Below, piece after piece: positions 10,811 through 19,464 of a stretch of 64,000 nt of DNA; within the stretch, counting starts at the first letter, position 1; every line of letters begins with the position of its first letter. The position numbers were made by a program, and so were the translations under genes. The stretch comes from DATKIY01 sp963726755. Its GTDB lineage: Bacteria; Actinomycetota; Actinomycetes; JAHEKZ01. The notes beneath the pieces were generated by a model, which saw only the letters and a list, made by a program, of their open reading frames with translations, did not search any database and was not told where the DNA came from. The stretch lies in NCBI GenBank assembly GCA_963726755.1, contig CAVSDB010000002.1, positions 62,001 to 126,000 of the forward strand, written 5' to 3'.

Positions 10811-12030
10811 TCAGTGGATGCGGGCGTCTCTTCTCGCATCGCCCATGGCGAGCCGTACTCGTTGAGTTTGTCCAGGAACGGCTTGGGCGACATCGCCTCG
10901 GGACCAAGAACGCCGTTGCCACTCCACGTCCCCTCAGCCAACAGTTCCAAGGCGACAACTGGGTTGATCGCCGTCTGCCACACCACGGCCTGCGAGCCGT
11001 ACTCCTTCATGGTCCACTCGTTGTCAACGACGTGGTACAGGTAGACCTGACGCGGCTTGCCGTCTTTGCCGGTCCCAGTTACCCAGGTACCCGCGCACGT
11101 CTTCCCGCTCATCCGGTCGCCCAACGTGGCCGGGTCGGGAAGTATGGCCGCAACCACGTCGCGGGGGCTGACCTCAACGCCTCCGACCGACACCTTTTCG
11201 GTCTTGTCCAAGCCAAGTTTGTGGATGACTCGCAGTACGCCGATGAACTCCTCGCCGAGTCCGTACTTGAAGGTCGATCGCTTGCAGTCCACCCAGCGAG
11301 GGATCAACAGCACCTCTTCGTGCTCGACGTTCACACACTCGACCGGGCCGATCCCCTCGGGAAACTCGAATACCTCTGGCTCAGAGAACGGTGGCGTGGT
11401 GAACCAGCCCCTGTCCTTCTCCCAGATGACTGGTGGGTTCAGGCATTCCTCGATGGTGGTCCAAATCGAAAACGACGGAGCGAAGTCGTAACCCTCGACA
11501 ACCAGATTCGATCCGTCACGCACGCCCGCTTCGTCGATGTCGCTGAAGAGCTCATCGGCGGCGTAGCGCGCGAAGACATCCGACAGTCCGGGCTCAACTC
11601 CGATGCCACACAACGCCAGCCGGCCTTGCTTCTCCCACTCATCTGCAACGGCGAACTGCTCATCGCCAAGCTTGACGCCGGTCTGACTGTAGGGGTCGCT
11701 GGGATGCGGATGTGACAGTGACATCGCCATGTCGAGGTAGTTCGCCCCAGCCGCGAATGCACCGTTGAAGATCGGCATGACAAACCGGGGATCGACTGCA
11801 TTGAGCACGTGAGTAATCGCGTGTTCGCGTGCCAGATTGCTCACCGAGTCGGCGTTGGACGCATCCACTTGCGCCGCGACGAACCGGGGATCATTGATCT
11901 GCGCTACCGCGCGATCGGCACGAGCCCTGTCGTAGTCAGCCACGACCATCAACTCGAAGAAGTCACGACGGGCGGCGATAGGGACGACTGCGGAGCCGAC
12001 CCCGCCTGCTCCAACCAACAAGATGCGCAT
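10807..12030 (-). CDS. Saccharopine dehydrogenase family protein
   Basis: About 407 residues. The N-terminal NAD(P)-binding fold is MRILLVGAGGVGSAVVPIAA, and VLNAVDPRFVMPIFNGAFAA, GANYLDMAMS and LCGIGVEPGLSDVFARYA are typical of the family. Saccharopine-type, lysine 6-dehydrogenase and carboxynorspermidine dehydrogenase-like enzymes share this fold. The exact reaction cannot be read, but lysine, aminoadipate or polyamine chemistry would fit the neighbouring polyamine and glutarate genes. ATG 12030 is chosen because GGAAGGA lies about 10 bases upstream. The gene is intact, unlike many neighbours. Confidence 0.8.
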   Translation of the reverse strand: MRILLVGAGGVGSAVVPIAARRDFFELMVVADYDRARADRAVAQINDPRFVAAQVDASNADSVSNLAREHAITHVLNAVDPRFVMPIFNGAFAAGANYLDMAMSLSHPHPSDPYSQTGVKLGDEQFAVADEWEKQGRLALCGIGVEPGLSDVFARYAADELFSDIDEAGVRDGSNLVVEGYDFAPSFSIWTTIEECLNPPVIWEKDRGWFTTPPFSEPEVFEFPEGIGPVECVNVEHEEVLLIPRWVDCKRSTFKYGLGEEFIGVLRVIHKLGLDKTEKVSVGGVEVSPRDVVAAILPDPATLGDRMSGKTCAGTWVTGTGKDGKPRQVYLYHVVDNEWTMKEYGSQAVVWQTAINPVVALELLAEGTWSGNGVLGPEAMSPKPFLDKLNEYGSPWAMREETPASTD

Positions 12031-12090
12031 AGCGGCACGTCCTTCCAGTTGCGCCGCTGACACTACCGGGGAGGGTACGAAAGCACAGCC

Positions 12091-12687
12091 CTAGGTGGTC
12101 GCCGCGTCTGCCAATTCTGGCGTGGTCGAACCACGCCACTCGCGATCACGCAGTGACTTCGGGATGAGTCGGGATCCGGAGATCCGATGCGCTCCGTAAA
12201 GCGCGCCCAGAACGATGAGGACATCACCGATGCTGAAGACGTTCGCCAACGGCAACGGAGTCGGCCAGACAAATACGTCGCCCAACCAGGGCAGCACCGG
12301 GTGGGCCAGGACACCCGAGTTGAGAAACTCATCTGCTGTTCCGTTGAGGCCCGCGGCCTTCATCGCTGACGCGGACGCGGGGAGGGTCCCGCCGTTCAGG
12401 GCGATGGTCACACCGTTGAGAAATCCGCCAAGCGCGATGATGACTAGTCCAGGGATTCGCCAATTCAGGAAGACGAAAACACCTGCCGCCACATAGGTCG
12501 CGAGATGCACTCCGTCCAAGACGATCCGGTCCGCGTGAGGAATCACCTCGATGATGACGATCTGCGCCCCTAGGGCGAGAACGAGGATCCACCAACCGCG
12601 AAACTTCACTAGCGCCAGTCGCGACAACTTGCCGCCGAAGAACAGCGGAGAGATCAGCGCAACGATTGTCGCGACAAGAACGAGCAT
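12091..12687 (-). CDS. DUF5317-like integral membrane protein
   Basis: About 198 residues with five or six predicted membrane helices, e.g. MLVLVATIVALISPLFFGG, WWILVLALGAQIVIIEVI, LATYVAAGVFVFLNW and GLVIIALGGFLNGVTIAL. The pattern resembles actinobacterial DUF5317 proteins of unknown function. ATG 12687 follows the stop of the GGDEF-EAL gene by only 4 bases, so the two are probably translationally coupled and may work together. I see no catalytic motif. Confidence 0.7.
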   Translation of the reverse strand: MLVLVATIVALISPLFFGGKLSRLALVKFRGWWILVLALGAQIVIIEVIPHADRIVLDGVHLATYVAAGVFVFLNWRIPGLVIIALGGFLNGVTIALNGGTLPASASAMKAAGLNGTADEFLNSGVLAHPVLPWLGDVFVWPTPLPLANVFSIGDVLIVLGALYGAHRISGSRLIPKSLRDREWRGSTTPELADAATT

Positions 12688-12691
12688 GCCC

Positions 12692-14866
12692 TCACACGTT
12701 CCCCACAAGACGTAGCGGCGTCGGTGTCGGCCAGTCGTCTTCGTCGGCATCGTCGTCGGTGTCGGGCGCTGCGTTCGCGCTGGTCTCGGCCGGATGCAGC
12801 GAGCTCACCAGCGCTTCGGGAGTCATTGGGCGGCCAACGTGGTAGCCCTGCGCCACGTCACAGCCGAGGGCACTGAGCCACTGCAATGTCGCGCCGTCCT
12901 CGACGCCCTCGGCCACGATGCGCAGTCCGAGGTTGTGACCAAGTTCGATGGTCGACGCCACGATGATCGCGTCGCTGCTGGTTGGGTCCAGTTGCATGAT
13001 GAACGACTTATCAATCTTCAGCTCATCGATGTCGAGTCGCTTCAGGTAGGTCAGTGAGGCATGACCAGTTCCGTAGTCGTCGATGGCAACCGCCACACCA
13101 ATTCGACGCAGCAGTGACAGCACAACGGCCGCACGCTTCGGGTCAGTCATGATGCTGCTCTCGGTGACCTCGACGATCAGCCGCGACGGAGCAACGCCCC
13201 ACCGTTCGAGCGCCACGGCGATGCGATCGGGGAGCCCGGCATCTGTCAGGTGACGGACCGAGAGATTGACCGCCATCGTCAGATCGAGACCAGCGTCCTG
13301 CCAGATGCGCAGTTGACGTAGTGCACGATCGATGACGAACCAGGTGATCGGGGTAATGAGGCCGGTGTTCTCAGCCAACGGAATGAACTCATCTGGGAAG
13401 ACGACGCCTTCGGTTGGGTGACGCCAGCGGACCAACGCCTCGGCACCAACCGTCTCCCCGGTGGCCACATCGATCTTCGGTTGGAAGACCAAGAACAGTT
13501 GGTCGTCATCAATCGCCGTCTTGAGCTCAGCCAGAATCGAAAGTCGCTGCGGTGTGTGCGTGTCTTTCTCCGGCCGATACGAACAGAACCGTGCCCGCTC
13601 ACGCTTCGCCTCGTAAAGCGCGATGTCCGCCTTCTTCATCAGCGTGTGCACATCCGAGCCGTGCTCCGGCGCTAGCGAAATTCCAAGGCTGGCCTGCACC
13701 ACCAGTCGAACTCCCCCAGCGGAGAAGGACTTCGCGAGCACCGACAACATGTAGGTCGCAACGTCTTCGGCCACTGAGATGTCGGGGATATCCGGCAGCA
13801 GTACCGCGAACTCGTCGCCGCCAAGTCGGGCCACTGTCGAACCGACCGGTCGGGCTTCCTCAAGGCGTTGCGCCACCTCGCAGATCAGTTCGTCACCAAC
13901 CTGGTGACCGAGGGTGTCGTTGATCTCCTTGAAGTGGTCGAGGTCAATCATCATGATGGCCAGCGGCTGACCGGTGCGCATCGCCTCGTCCAGCGCCTTG
14001 ATCGACCGCTGGCGGAAGAGTTCTCGGTTGGCAAGTCCGGTGAGTGCGTCATGGTTGGCCTGACGTTCCTTGGCAACCGCCAGCTTCGCGCTGTTGTAGA
14101 CCGCAAGCACCGGAGCAACCATCAGCGGAAGCATGAGTGGCTGTTGCTGGACCACCAGGGCGGCCACCGGCGCTAGGACCGCGAGCACTCCGGCAGTCAT
14201 GGCCTGGAATCGCAGGTCCTCGACGAAGACGGGCCACACCCGACGTTCGGACGCGAAGGCGACGACCGTCGAGATCAGGATCTGGTTGACGAACAGGAAC
14301 GTCAACGACGCAATGAGGGCTGCCGTCAAGTGCCAAAGCGTGGGATTGAACTCGGTGTACGGACCGAACACCGGCTGTCCGACGAGCGCGCAGTACACGG
14401 CCCTGGTCGCCATCACGACGATGGTGTATTGCGCCAGGTTGAAAGCGGTCTTCTGCGGCTTGCGATGCTTCACGAGGTCGTCGATGAGAACTGCCACGAC
14501 CTGAGCGACAACCGCGATGATGACCGGTCCCATGAGAGCAAGGGCGACCGTGAACGTTGTTGAGATGGTGATGGAGTCGAACGTGTCACCACCACGCGGG
14601 ATCGGTACCGGGCGAAGCTCACCGACAAAGACCGCCAGGACCAGGAAGAGCACAACCATTCCCGACGGTGGCGAACCGATCGACCACACCCAGGCATCAG
14701 GACCGAGGGCCGAGCCCAAAGGTGTAAATATCAGCGAAGCTACGAAGAGCCCAATCGCGATTACCACAAGTATTGAGATGTACGCGGGCAGCGCCCATGC
14801 CACACGACGAAGAGGGGAGGCCGCCGATTCCTCGACAGCCTCCCCTGCTACTCGATCTAGTTCCAC
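12692..14866 (-). CDS. Membrane-bound diguanylate cyclase/phosphodiesterase (GGDEF-EAL)
   Basis: A 724-residue protein. Residues about 25-270 form seven or eight membrane helices (a MASE-like sensor without a recognised name). The GGDEF domain has RLGGDEFAVLLPD, an intact GGDEF; the upstream inhibitory RxxD site is absent (P and S occupy those positions). The EAL domain has GAEALVRWRHP, AVNLSVRHL, VEVTESSIM, IDDYGTGHASLTYLKRLDID, KIDKSFIM and VAEGVED, so phosphodiesterase activity is possible. The GTG start at 14866 has GGAAAGAA upstream and lies inside the last codons of the upstream 33-residue peptide gene, a 10-base overlap. The sensor is plausibly linked to the two peptides. Confidence 0.92.
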   Translation of the reverse strand: MELDRVAGEAVEESAASPLRRVAWALPAYISILVVIAIGLFVASLIFTPLGSALGPDAWVWSIGSPPSGMVVLFLVLAVFVGELRPVPIPRGGDTFDSITISTTFTVALALMGPVIIAVVAQVVAVLIDDLVKHRKPQKTAFNLAQYTIVVMATRAVYCALVGQPVFGPYTEFNPTLWHLTAALIASLTFLFVNQILISTVVAFASERRVWPVFVEDLRFQAMTAGVLAVLAPVAALVVQQQPLMLPLMVAPVLAVYNSAKLAVAKERQANHDALTGLANRELFRQRSIKALDEAMRTGQPLAIMMIDLDHFKEINDTLGHQVGDELICEVAQRLEEARPVGSTVARLGGDEFAVLLPDIPDISVAEDVATYMLSVLAKSFSAGGVRLVVQASLGISLAPEHGSDVHTLMKKADIALYEAKRERARFCSYRPEKDTHTPQRLSILAELKTAIDDDQLFLVFQPKIDVATGETVGAEALVRWRHPTEGVVFPDEFIPLAENTGLITPITWFVIDRALRQLRIWQDAGLDLTMAVNLSVRHLTDAGLPDRIAVALERWGVAPSRLIVEVTESSIMTDPKRAAVVLSLLRRIGVAVAIDDYGTGHASLTYLKRLDIDELKIDKSFIMQLDPTSSDAIIVASTIELGHNLGLRIVAEGVEDGATLQWLSALGCDVAQGYHVGRPMTPEALVSSLHPAETSANAAPDTDDDADEDDWPTPTPLRLVGNV

Positions 14867-14958
14867 TTCTTTCCAGCACCTACGACTGTGGCCAAAGTGA
14901 CCACTGTCGAAGCACCGCCGAGCACGGCGATGACCGTGCGAGCTTTTAGCTCATGCAT
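14857..14958 (-). CDS. Small hydrophobic peptide ending GAGKKWN (peptide 1)
   Basis: 33 codons: MHELKART, a hydrophobic Ala/Val/Leu/Thr stretch, then VVGAGKKWN and TAG. A GGGG-rich ribosome site (AAAGGGGAT) precedes ATG 14958. The organisation (basic N-terminus, one helix of about 18-20 residues, short polar tail) is that of a secreted or single-pass peptide. It is the same length as the peptide encoded 16 bases upstream and shares its last nine residues except one. Its stop codon overlaps the GTG start of the GGDEF-EAL gene. No known family is recognised. Evidence that it is real: two similar copies, good ribosome sites, and a tight operon. Confidence 0.65.
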   Translation of the reverse strand: MHELKARTVIAVLGGASTVVTLATVVGAGKKWN

Positions 14959-14974
14959 GGCAATCCCCTTTTGC

Positions 14975-15076
14975 TCAGTTCCACTTCTGACCAGCGCCGA
15001 CAACCGACACCAGCACCATAAGACCGACAGCCGCGGTCGAGCCGCGCACGACGACCTCTTTCTTGAACTTATTCAT
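14975..15076 (-). CDS. Small hydrophobic peptide ending GAGQKWN (peptide 2)
   Basis: 33 codons: MNKFKKEVVVRG, a hydrophobic stretch (LMVLVSVV), then VVGAGQKWN and TGA. A strong GGAAGGGGAG ribosome site lies just upstream of ATG 15076. Both this and the downstream peptide have basic residues before one helix and an identical GAG-x-KWN tail, although the N-terminal halves differ. That suggests selection on the C-terminus, for example as a released signal or a contact motif. First gene of the apparent operon peptide 2 - peptide 1 - GGDEF-EAL - DUF5317. Function unknown. Confidence 0.65.
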   Translation of the reverse strand: MNKFKKEVVVRGSTAAVGLMVLVSVVGAGQKWN

Positions 15077-15243
15077 CGCTCCCCTTCCCAATACAGTCGC
15101 GACGAGTAGGGAGCGCCGAAGACTGTGCCCCCTGCGTAATCATGTCGAAACTGAGCGTGACGATGATAGTCCGCCATTTGGGTGAATACAGAGGGTGACC
15201 AGTCACAGACTGCTGCAATCCAACGCTCTGACCTGCAGAAACG

Positions 15244-16275
15244 TCAATTTGTAGAATTTGTCCCCCGGCCCTCTAACAGCGGGGTTGCCTTGTCCCAAAT
15301 CACCCGTTCACCATCTTTGCGTCGGCGAGCGATTCCAGAGAGCGACTCCAGCACGACCCGGTTGCCCAAAAACGCGGTGATTTCCGCATGGTCGTAGGGC
15401 GGCGAGACTTCGACAACGTCGATGCCCAGCACCGGCACCTCGTAACAGATTCGGGACACCGCATCGAGCAGTTGTCGAGCTGACAAACCACCGGGTTCGG
15501 GTGTGCCAGTGCCTGGCGCATGCCCCGGGTCACACACATCGATGTCGACTGACAAGAACACACCGTCGCAGTCGTCGAGTGCGATCGCGAATGCTTCGTC
15601 GAGTACCGCGTCAAGTCCTTTGGCGACGATCTCGCTCATGTGGAACGAGCGCATTTTCTGATCGGCCATCCAGTCCAAGGTTTCAGGCCCTGGCCAGTAT
15701 CCGCGCAACCCAAGTTGCAGGAACCGGTCACCGCGCGCAGCGCCAGACTCAATGAGCCGACGCATCGGCTGACCATGTCCGTACAACGAACCGAACTCAA
15801 TGTCACCGGTGTCGGCGTGCGCATCGAAGTGAATGATGGAAACCCGACCGAAGCCATGGGCGCGAGCCACGCCTGTGACGTCGGGCCAGGTGACGGTGTG
15901 GTCGCCGCCAAGGATCAGCGGGATCTTGCCTGCCTCAGAGATCTTTGCCACTGCTGCTTCGATCGTCGCGCAACTGCGAACGACGTCTCCCGAGTAGACC
16001 TCGAGGTCTCCGGCGTCAACGACCTTTAGGTCTTCTGACAGCGCCTCGACGCGCAGTGCCATGTGTGGCCTGACGCCGTCCTGAGGGAGGTAGTCGGTCC
16101 CCCGCATCGCCATCGGCCCAAAGCGCGTTCCGGGGCGGTGACTCGTACCGCCGTCAAAGGGCGCACCGACGATTACGACGTCAGCATCGGAGTACGACGA
16201 CGGATCGTCGAGATCGCAGGCGGGGACCCCGAGAAAGGTGATGTCGGGGCCGAACATTGGTCCATAGCGCGTCAT
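15244..16275 (-). CDS. speB: Agmatinase-type ureohydrolase
   Basis: 343 residues of the arginase/agmatinase superfamily; a binuclear manganese enzyme releasing urea from a guanidino compound. Metal motifs are GGDHTVTWP, HFDAHADTGD and SVDIDVCDPGHAPGTGTPEP, plus the late Glu segment DVVEVSPPYDHAEIT. FDGGTSHRPGTRFGP is the usual substrate-loop region. Agmatine to putrescine is the best guess given the polyamine uptake and catabolic genes that follow, but guanidinobutyrase or a related activity is possible. No arginine decarboxylase is in the window. Gene intact; the ATG at 16275 fits the family's N-terminus. Confidence 0.85.
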   Translation of the reverse strand: MTRYGPMFGPDITFLGVPACDLDDPSSYSDADVVIVGAPFDGGTSHRPGTRFGPMAMRGTDYLPQDGVRPHMALRVEALSEDLKVVDAGDLEVYSGDVVRSCATIEAAVAKISEAGKIPLILGGDHTVTWPDVTGVARAHGFGRVSIIHFDAHADTGDIEFGSLYGHGQPMRRLIESGAARGDRFLQLGLRGYWPGPETLDWMADQKMRSFHMSEIVAKGLDAVLDEAFAIALDDCDGVFLSVDIDVCDPGHAPGTGTPEPGGLSARQLLDAVSRICYEVPVLGIDVVEVSPPYDHAEITAFLGNRVVLESLSGIARRRKDGERVIWDKATPLLEGRGTNSTN

Positions 16276-16329
16276 GCAAGCAGCCTACTCGACGACACCT
16301 CACGTCGAGTTGGAACGGTCACGACGCGA

Positions 16330-16430
16330 AACAGATGGGTGAGCCGGAACAGATGGGTGAGCCGGAACAGATGGGTGAGCCGCAGGGTGACCGAACTGAT
16401 GGGAAGCCGGGACAGATGGGTGAGCCGCGG
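16330..16430 (+). repeat. Tandem 18-bp repeats copying the left arm of hairpin element 1
   Basis: Units AACAGATGGGTGAGCCGG at 16330-16347 and 16348-16365, a third with one change at 16366-16383, a degenerate unit at about 16391-16410, and a last copy at about 16411-16428 that forms the left arm of the adjacent hairpin. Contiguous, no spacers. Not coding as far as I can tell; an ORF reading repeated QMGEPE is a by-product. Confidence 0.85.
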
Positions 16431-16477
16431 GACGACTTCCGTAACTCTCTTTAGGAAATGGTTCCGCGGCTCACCCA
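16417..16477 (+). repeat. Hairpin element copy 1 (conserved loop GTAACTCTCTTTA)
   Basis: Left arm 16417-16440 and right arm 16454-16477 enclose the loop at 16441-16453. The outer 13 bp (GGGTGAGCCGCGG with its complement) is perfect, then a looser 6-nt section with one G-T wobble and two mismatches, then TTCC/GGAA. It lies 21 bases past the mmsA stop, with the loop strand antisense to mmsA. Same loop as copies at 27003, 27083, 57323 and 57446. Confidence 0.85.
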
Positions 16478-16497
16478 CGCACCAAGAACCGAAAACG

Positions 16498-17992
16498 TCA
16501 GTCGTTTTGAGGGAACCCAAGGTTGATACCACCGTGGCTCGGGTCGAGCCATCGCGAGGTGACGACCTTGCCGCGGGTGAAGAAGTGGACGCCCTCCATG
16601 CCGTGCGCGTGGGTGTCGCCGAACAGCGAACTCTTCCAGCCACCGAATGAGTAGTAGGCCATCGGAACCGGGATCGGCACGTTGATACCGATCATCCCGA
16701 CCTCAACCTCGTTCTGGAAGCGTCGAGCAGCACCACCGTCGTTGGTGAAGATGGCGGTTCCGTTGCCGTAGGGGTGGTCGTTGATGAGCTTCAAGCCCTC
16801 GTCGTAGGAGTGCACGCGCACAACCGACAACACCGGTCCGAAGATCTCTTCCTTGTAGATGGACATGTCTGGGGTCACGTTGTCGAACAGCGTCGGTCCC
16901 AGCCAGAACCCGTCTGCGGCACCGTCTGGCTCGACGTCGCGTCCGTCGACGACCAACGTGGCGCCTTCAGTGACACCCTGCTCGACGTAACCGACGACCT
17001 TGTCGCGGTGCTGCGCCGTCACGAGGGGTCCCATGTCGCTACCGCGACGACCATCACCGGTCCGCAGCGTCGCCATCCGCTCCTTGATCTTCACGATCAG
17101 TTCGTCGGCGACGGTGTCGACGGCGACCAGTGCCGAAATCGCCATGCAGCGCTCACCGGCAGAGCCGAAACCGGCGTTGATCGCCTGGTCAGCCGCAAGG
17201 TCGAGGTCGGCGTCCGGCAGGACCAGCATGTGGTTCTTGGCGCCGCCCAGAGCCTGAACCCGCTTGCCGCGCTCGGTGCCTCGCTCGTAGACGTACTTGG
17301 CGATCGGCGTTGAACCAACGAACGACAGCGACTTGACGTCTGGGTGGTCGAGTAGGCCATCGACGGCGACCTTGTCACCGTGCACGACGTTGAAGACCCC
17401 AGCCGGCAGGCCAGCTTCGGCCCACAACTCAGCGATGTAGTTCGCAGCCGACGGGTCCTTCTCACTCGGCTTGACGATGACCGTGTTACCCGCGGCGATC
17501 GCGATGGGGAAGAACCACATCGGAACCATCGCCGGGAAGTTGAACGGCGAGATGATTCCGACCACACCGAGCGGCTGACGGATCGAGTAGACGTCGACCT
17601 TCGTCGAGACGTTCTCCGAGAACCCGCCCTTGAGCAGGTGCGGGATACCGCACGCAAACTCAACGACCTCTTGGCCACGGCTTACCTCACCAAGCGCGTC
17701 CGACAAGCACCTTGCCGTGTTCGGCGGTGATGAGCTCGGCGATCTCGCCCTTACGAGCATCTAGCAACTCACGGAACTTGAACAGCACCTGGGACCGCTT
17801 GGTCAGCGATGCGTAGCGCCACTCGTTGAACGCCGACTTGGCAGCGGCTACCGCCTCGTCCACCAATGCGGTGTCTGCGAAGTCGACGGTGCCGGAAATC
17901 TCGCCCGTGGCGGGGTCGTAGATGTCGCCCTGCCGCTCGGCCACTCCGCCGTACTGCTTGCCGTCGATCCAGTGGGTGACGTGCTTGCTCAT
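16498..17992 (-). CDS. mmsA: CoA-acylating methylmalonate-semialdehyde dehydrogenase (one frameshift)
   Basis: Aldehyde dehydrogenase of the MmsA/IolA type, which oxidises methylmalonate or malonate semialdehyde to propionyl- or acetyl-CoA in valine, thymine or inositol breakdown. N-terminal HWIDGKQYGGVAERQGDIYD, the diagnostic EFACGIPHLLKGGFSENVST, ISPFNFPAMVPMWFFPIAIA, VIVKPSEKDPSA, FVGSTPIAKYVYERG, AGERCMAISALVAV with the catalytic Cys, and EEIFGPVLSVVRV are visible. One frameshift lies near 17705, between ITAEHGK and LSDALGEVSRG. Start ATG 17992 (MSKHVTHW). Its place among polyamine genes suggests handling of a C3 semialdehyde, which is inference. Confidence 0.92.
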
Positions 17993-18173
17993 CGTGATCG
18001 TTCCCTTGGGTTGTCGAAGCTGGTGGGTCCGAGTCTGACGGAGTGGCCCGCTCGACTCAACTCGCAGGTTGTTAAATACACAAACCCGGCAGTTACAGGT
18101 TGCAAGTGCCAGAGCGAGGTATCGAGTGGCGCGTTGGCCTGTGGGAAACCCCATTTCTTGTCAGACCACTCGA

Positions 18174-18179
18174 TATAAT
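18174..18179 (+). promoter_or_regulatory. Consensus -10 box TATAAT upstream of the HNH gene
   Basis: TATAAT ends 6 bases before ATG 18186, so transcription would start at or very near the start codon and the mRNA would be leaderless or nearly so, which is common in actinobacteria. No clear -35 box is seen (CCATTT is at the expected place). Confidence 0.55.
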
Positions 18180-18185
18180 TCGAAC

Positions 18186-19420
18186 ATGAGTTCGACTGCG
18201 GACGCAGGCACACACCGAATGGTGGCCAGCGCCTGGCGTGACCTCCTCCGTGGTGGATGTCCCAGAGCAGGTAGCAGACCTGGCCAAGGCGTTCGTCGAA
18301 GGCGCCGATCTTGCTGACCTTGGCGGTCAGATCGTTGCGCTGCGGGAACTCATCGATCAGCTGGAGTCGGTCTGGATGGCGGGCGGTCTCGGACTTCGTG
18401 CAACAGAACGGTCCGTTGAATGACGGGGCCGGATCGTTGACCTCCTGGTTGCGCGACCGTTGTCGCTTGGCTCCCGGTGAGGCTTCAGCGAGGGCACGAG
18501 TCGCGGACGCCATAGGTACTGAACTGACAGCAACCGGCCAGGCGATGGCCGAGGGTCACATTTCGTGGCGGCACGCCGAGGTCATCTGCCGCACGGTGAA
18601 CGACGTACCTGCAGAGCACAGAGCGCAGACCGAACGTGTACTTCTCGAACCAGCCAAGTCGCTTGACCCGCTCGTGCTGAAGCGCCTCGGGCAGAAGGTG
18701 CTCCACACCCTCGACATCGAGCACGCCGAACGCGCTGCCGTGCGGCGACTGGAGCGTCGCGGTTTGTCGATGGCCGAAACACTCGACGGCATGGTCTCAA
18801 TTTCCGGGCTACTCGACCCGGTTGCCGGTGCCACTGTCATGACAGCAGTGCACTCGCTGGTGACACCACCCCGCAAGAGTGGTGTCGATGCTCAGGACGC
18901 AAGGTCATGGCCGCAACGCCGGGCAGATGCGCTCGCCGAGATCTGTCAGAGCTTCCTGGACTCCGGTGAGGCTCCCGACAAGGGAGGAGTTCGCCCACAC
19001 CTCTCCGTCATCGTCCAAGCATCGACCCTCAACAAGGAGGACGGCTCCCCCACCGCAGACCTCGACGGCATCGGGCCGATCACCGCCGAAGAAGTGCGGA
19101 TGCTGAGCTGCGACGCAGCCGTCTCGCGCGTTGTGATGGACGGCCCAAGTCAGGTCCTAGACGTCGGGCGCGCGACACGAACCATCCCGCCCCCGGTCCG
19201 GCGCGCGGTTACAGCCAGAGATCGTGGCTGTGTTGCCGACGGCTGTCATCGAGCACCCCAACTCTGCGACGTCCACCACATCCAGTTCTGGAGTGAGGGC
19301 GGAGAGACCAAACTCGACAATCTGGTGATGCTGTGTCGCCGACATCACAACTACGTGCACCAGCAAGGGTGGCGCGTGACGGTGCGTTACGACGGCTCGT
19401 TGGGACTCGCGCCTCCGTAG
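18186..19420 (+). CDS. HNH endonuclease with DUF222 (13E12 repeat family; frameshifted N-terminus)
   Basis: Actinobacterial 13E12-type protein. The DUF222 part contains GEASARARVADAIGTEL, AMAEGHISWRHAEVICRTVN and ETLDGMVSISGLLDPVAGAT. The C-terminal HNH nuclease has AVTARDRGCVADGCHRAPQL, CDVHHIQFWSEGGETKLDNL and LCRRHHNYVHQQGW. The first about 60 residues lie in two other frames (breaks near 18240 and 18390). Such genes occur in many near-identical copies in actinobacterial genomes and are often thought mobile, but no flanking repeat is seen here. It sits between mmsA and the oxidase gene, breaking up the polyamine genes. Biological role unknown. Confidence 0.9.
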
Positions 19421-19464
19421 CAAACTGCGCGAACCGTTTGAACTTCACCAACCGGGTAACTCTT

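Noticed and set aside
16330..16430. Possible CRISPR array because of regular repeats.
   Set aside because: Units are contiguous 18-mers without spacers, and no cas gene is near.
16257..16454. ORF reading repeated QMGEPE.
   Set aside because: It is the translation of the tandem repeat and hairpin; no ribosome site and no similarity.
18186..19420. HNH/13E12 gene as part of a defined mobile element or intein.
   Set aside because: No flanking repeats, no host gene interrupted, no other element genes nearby.
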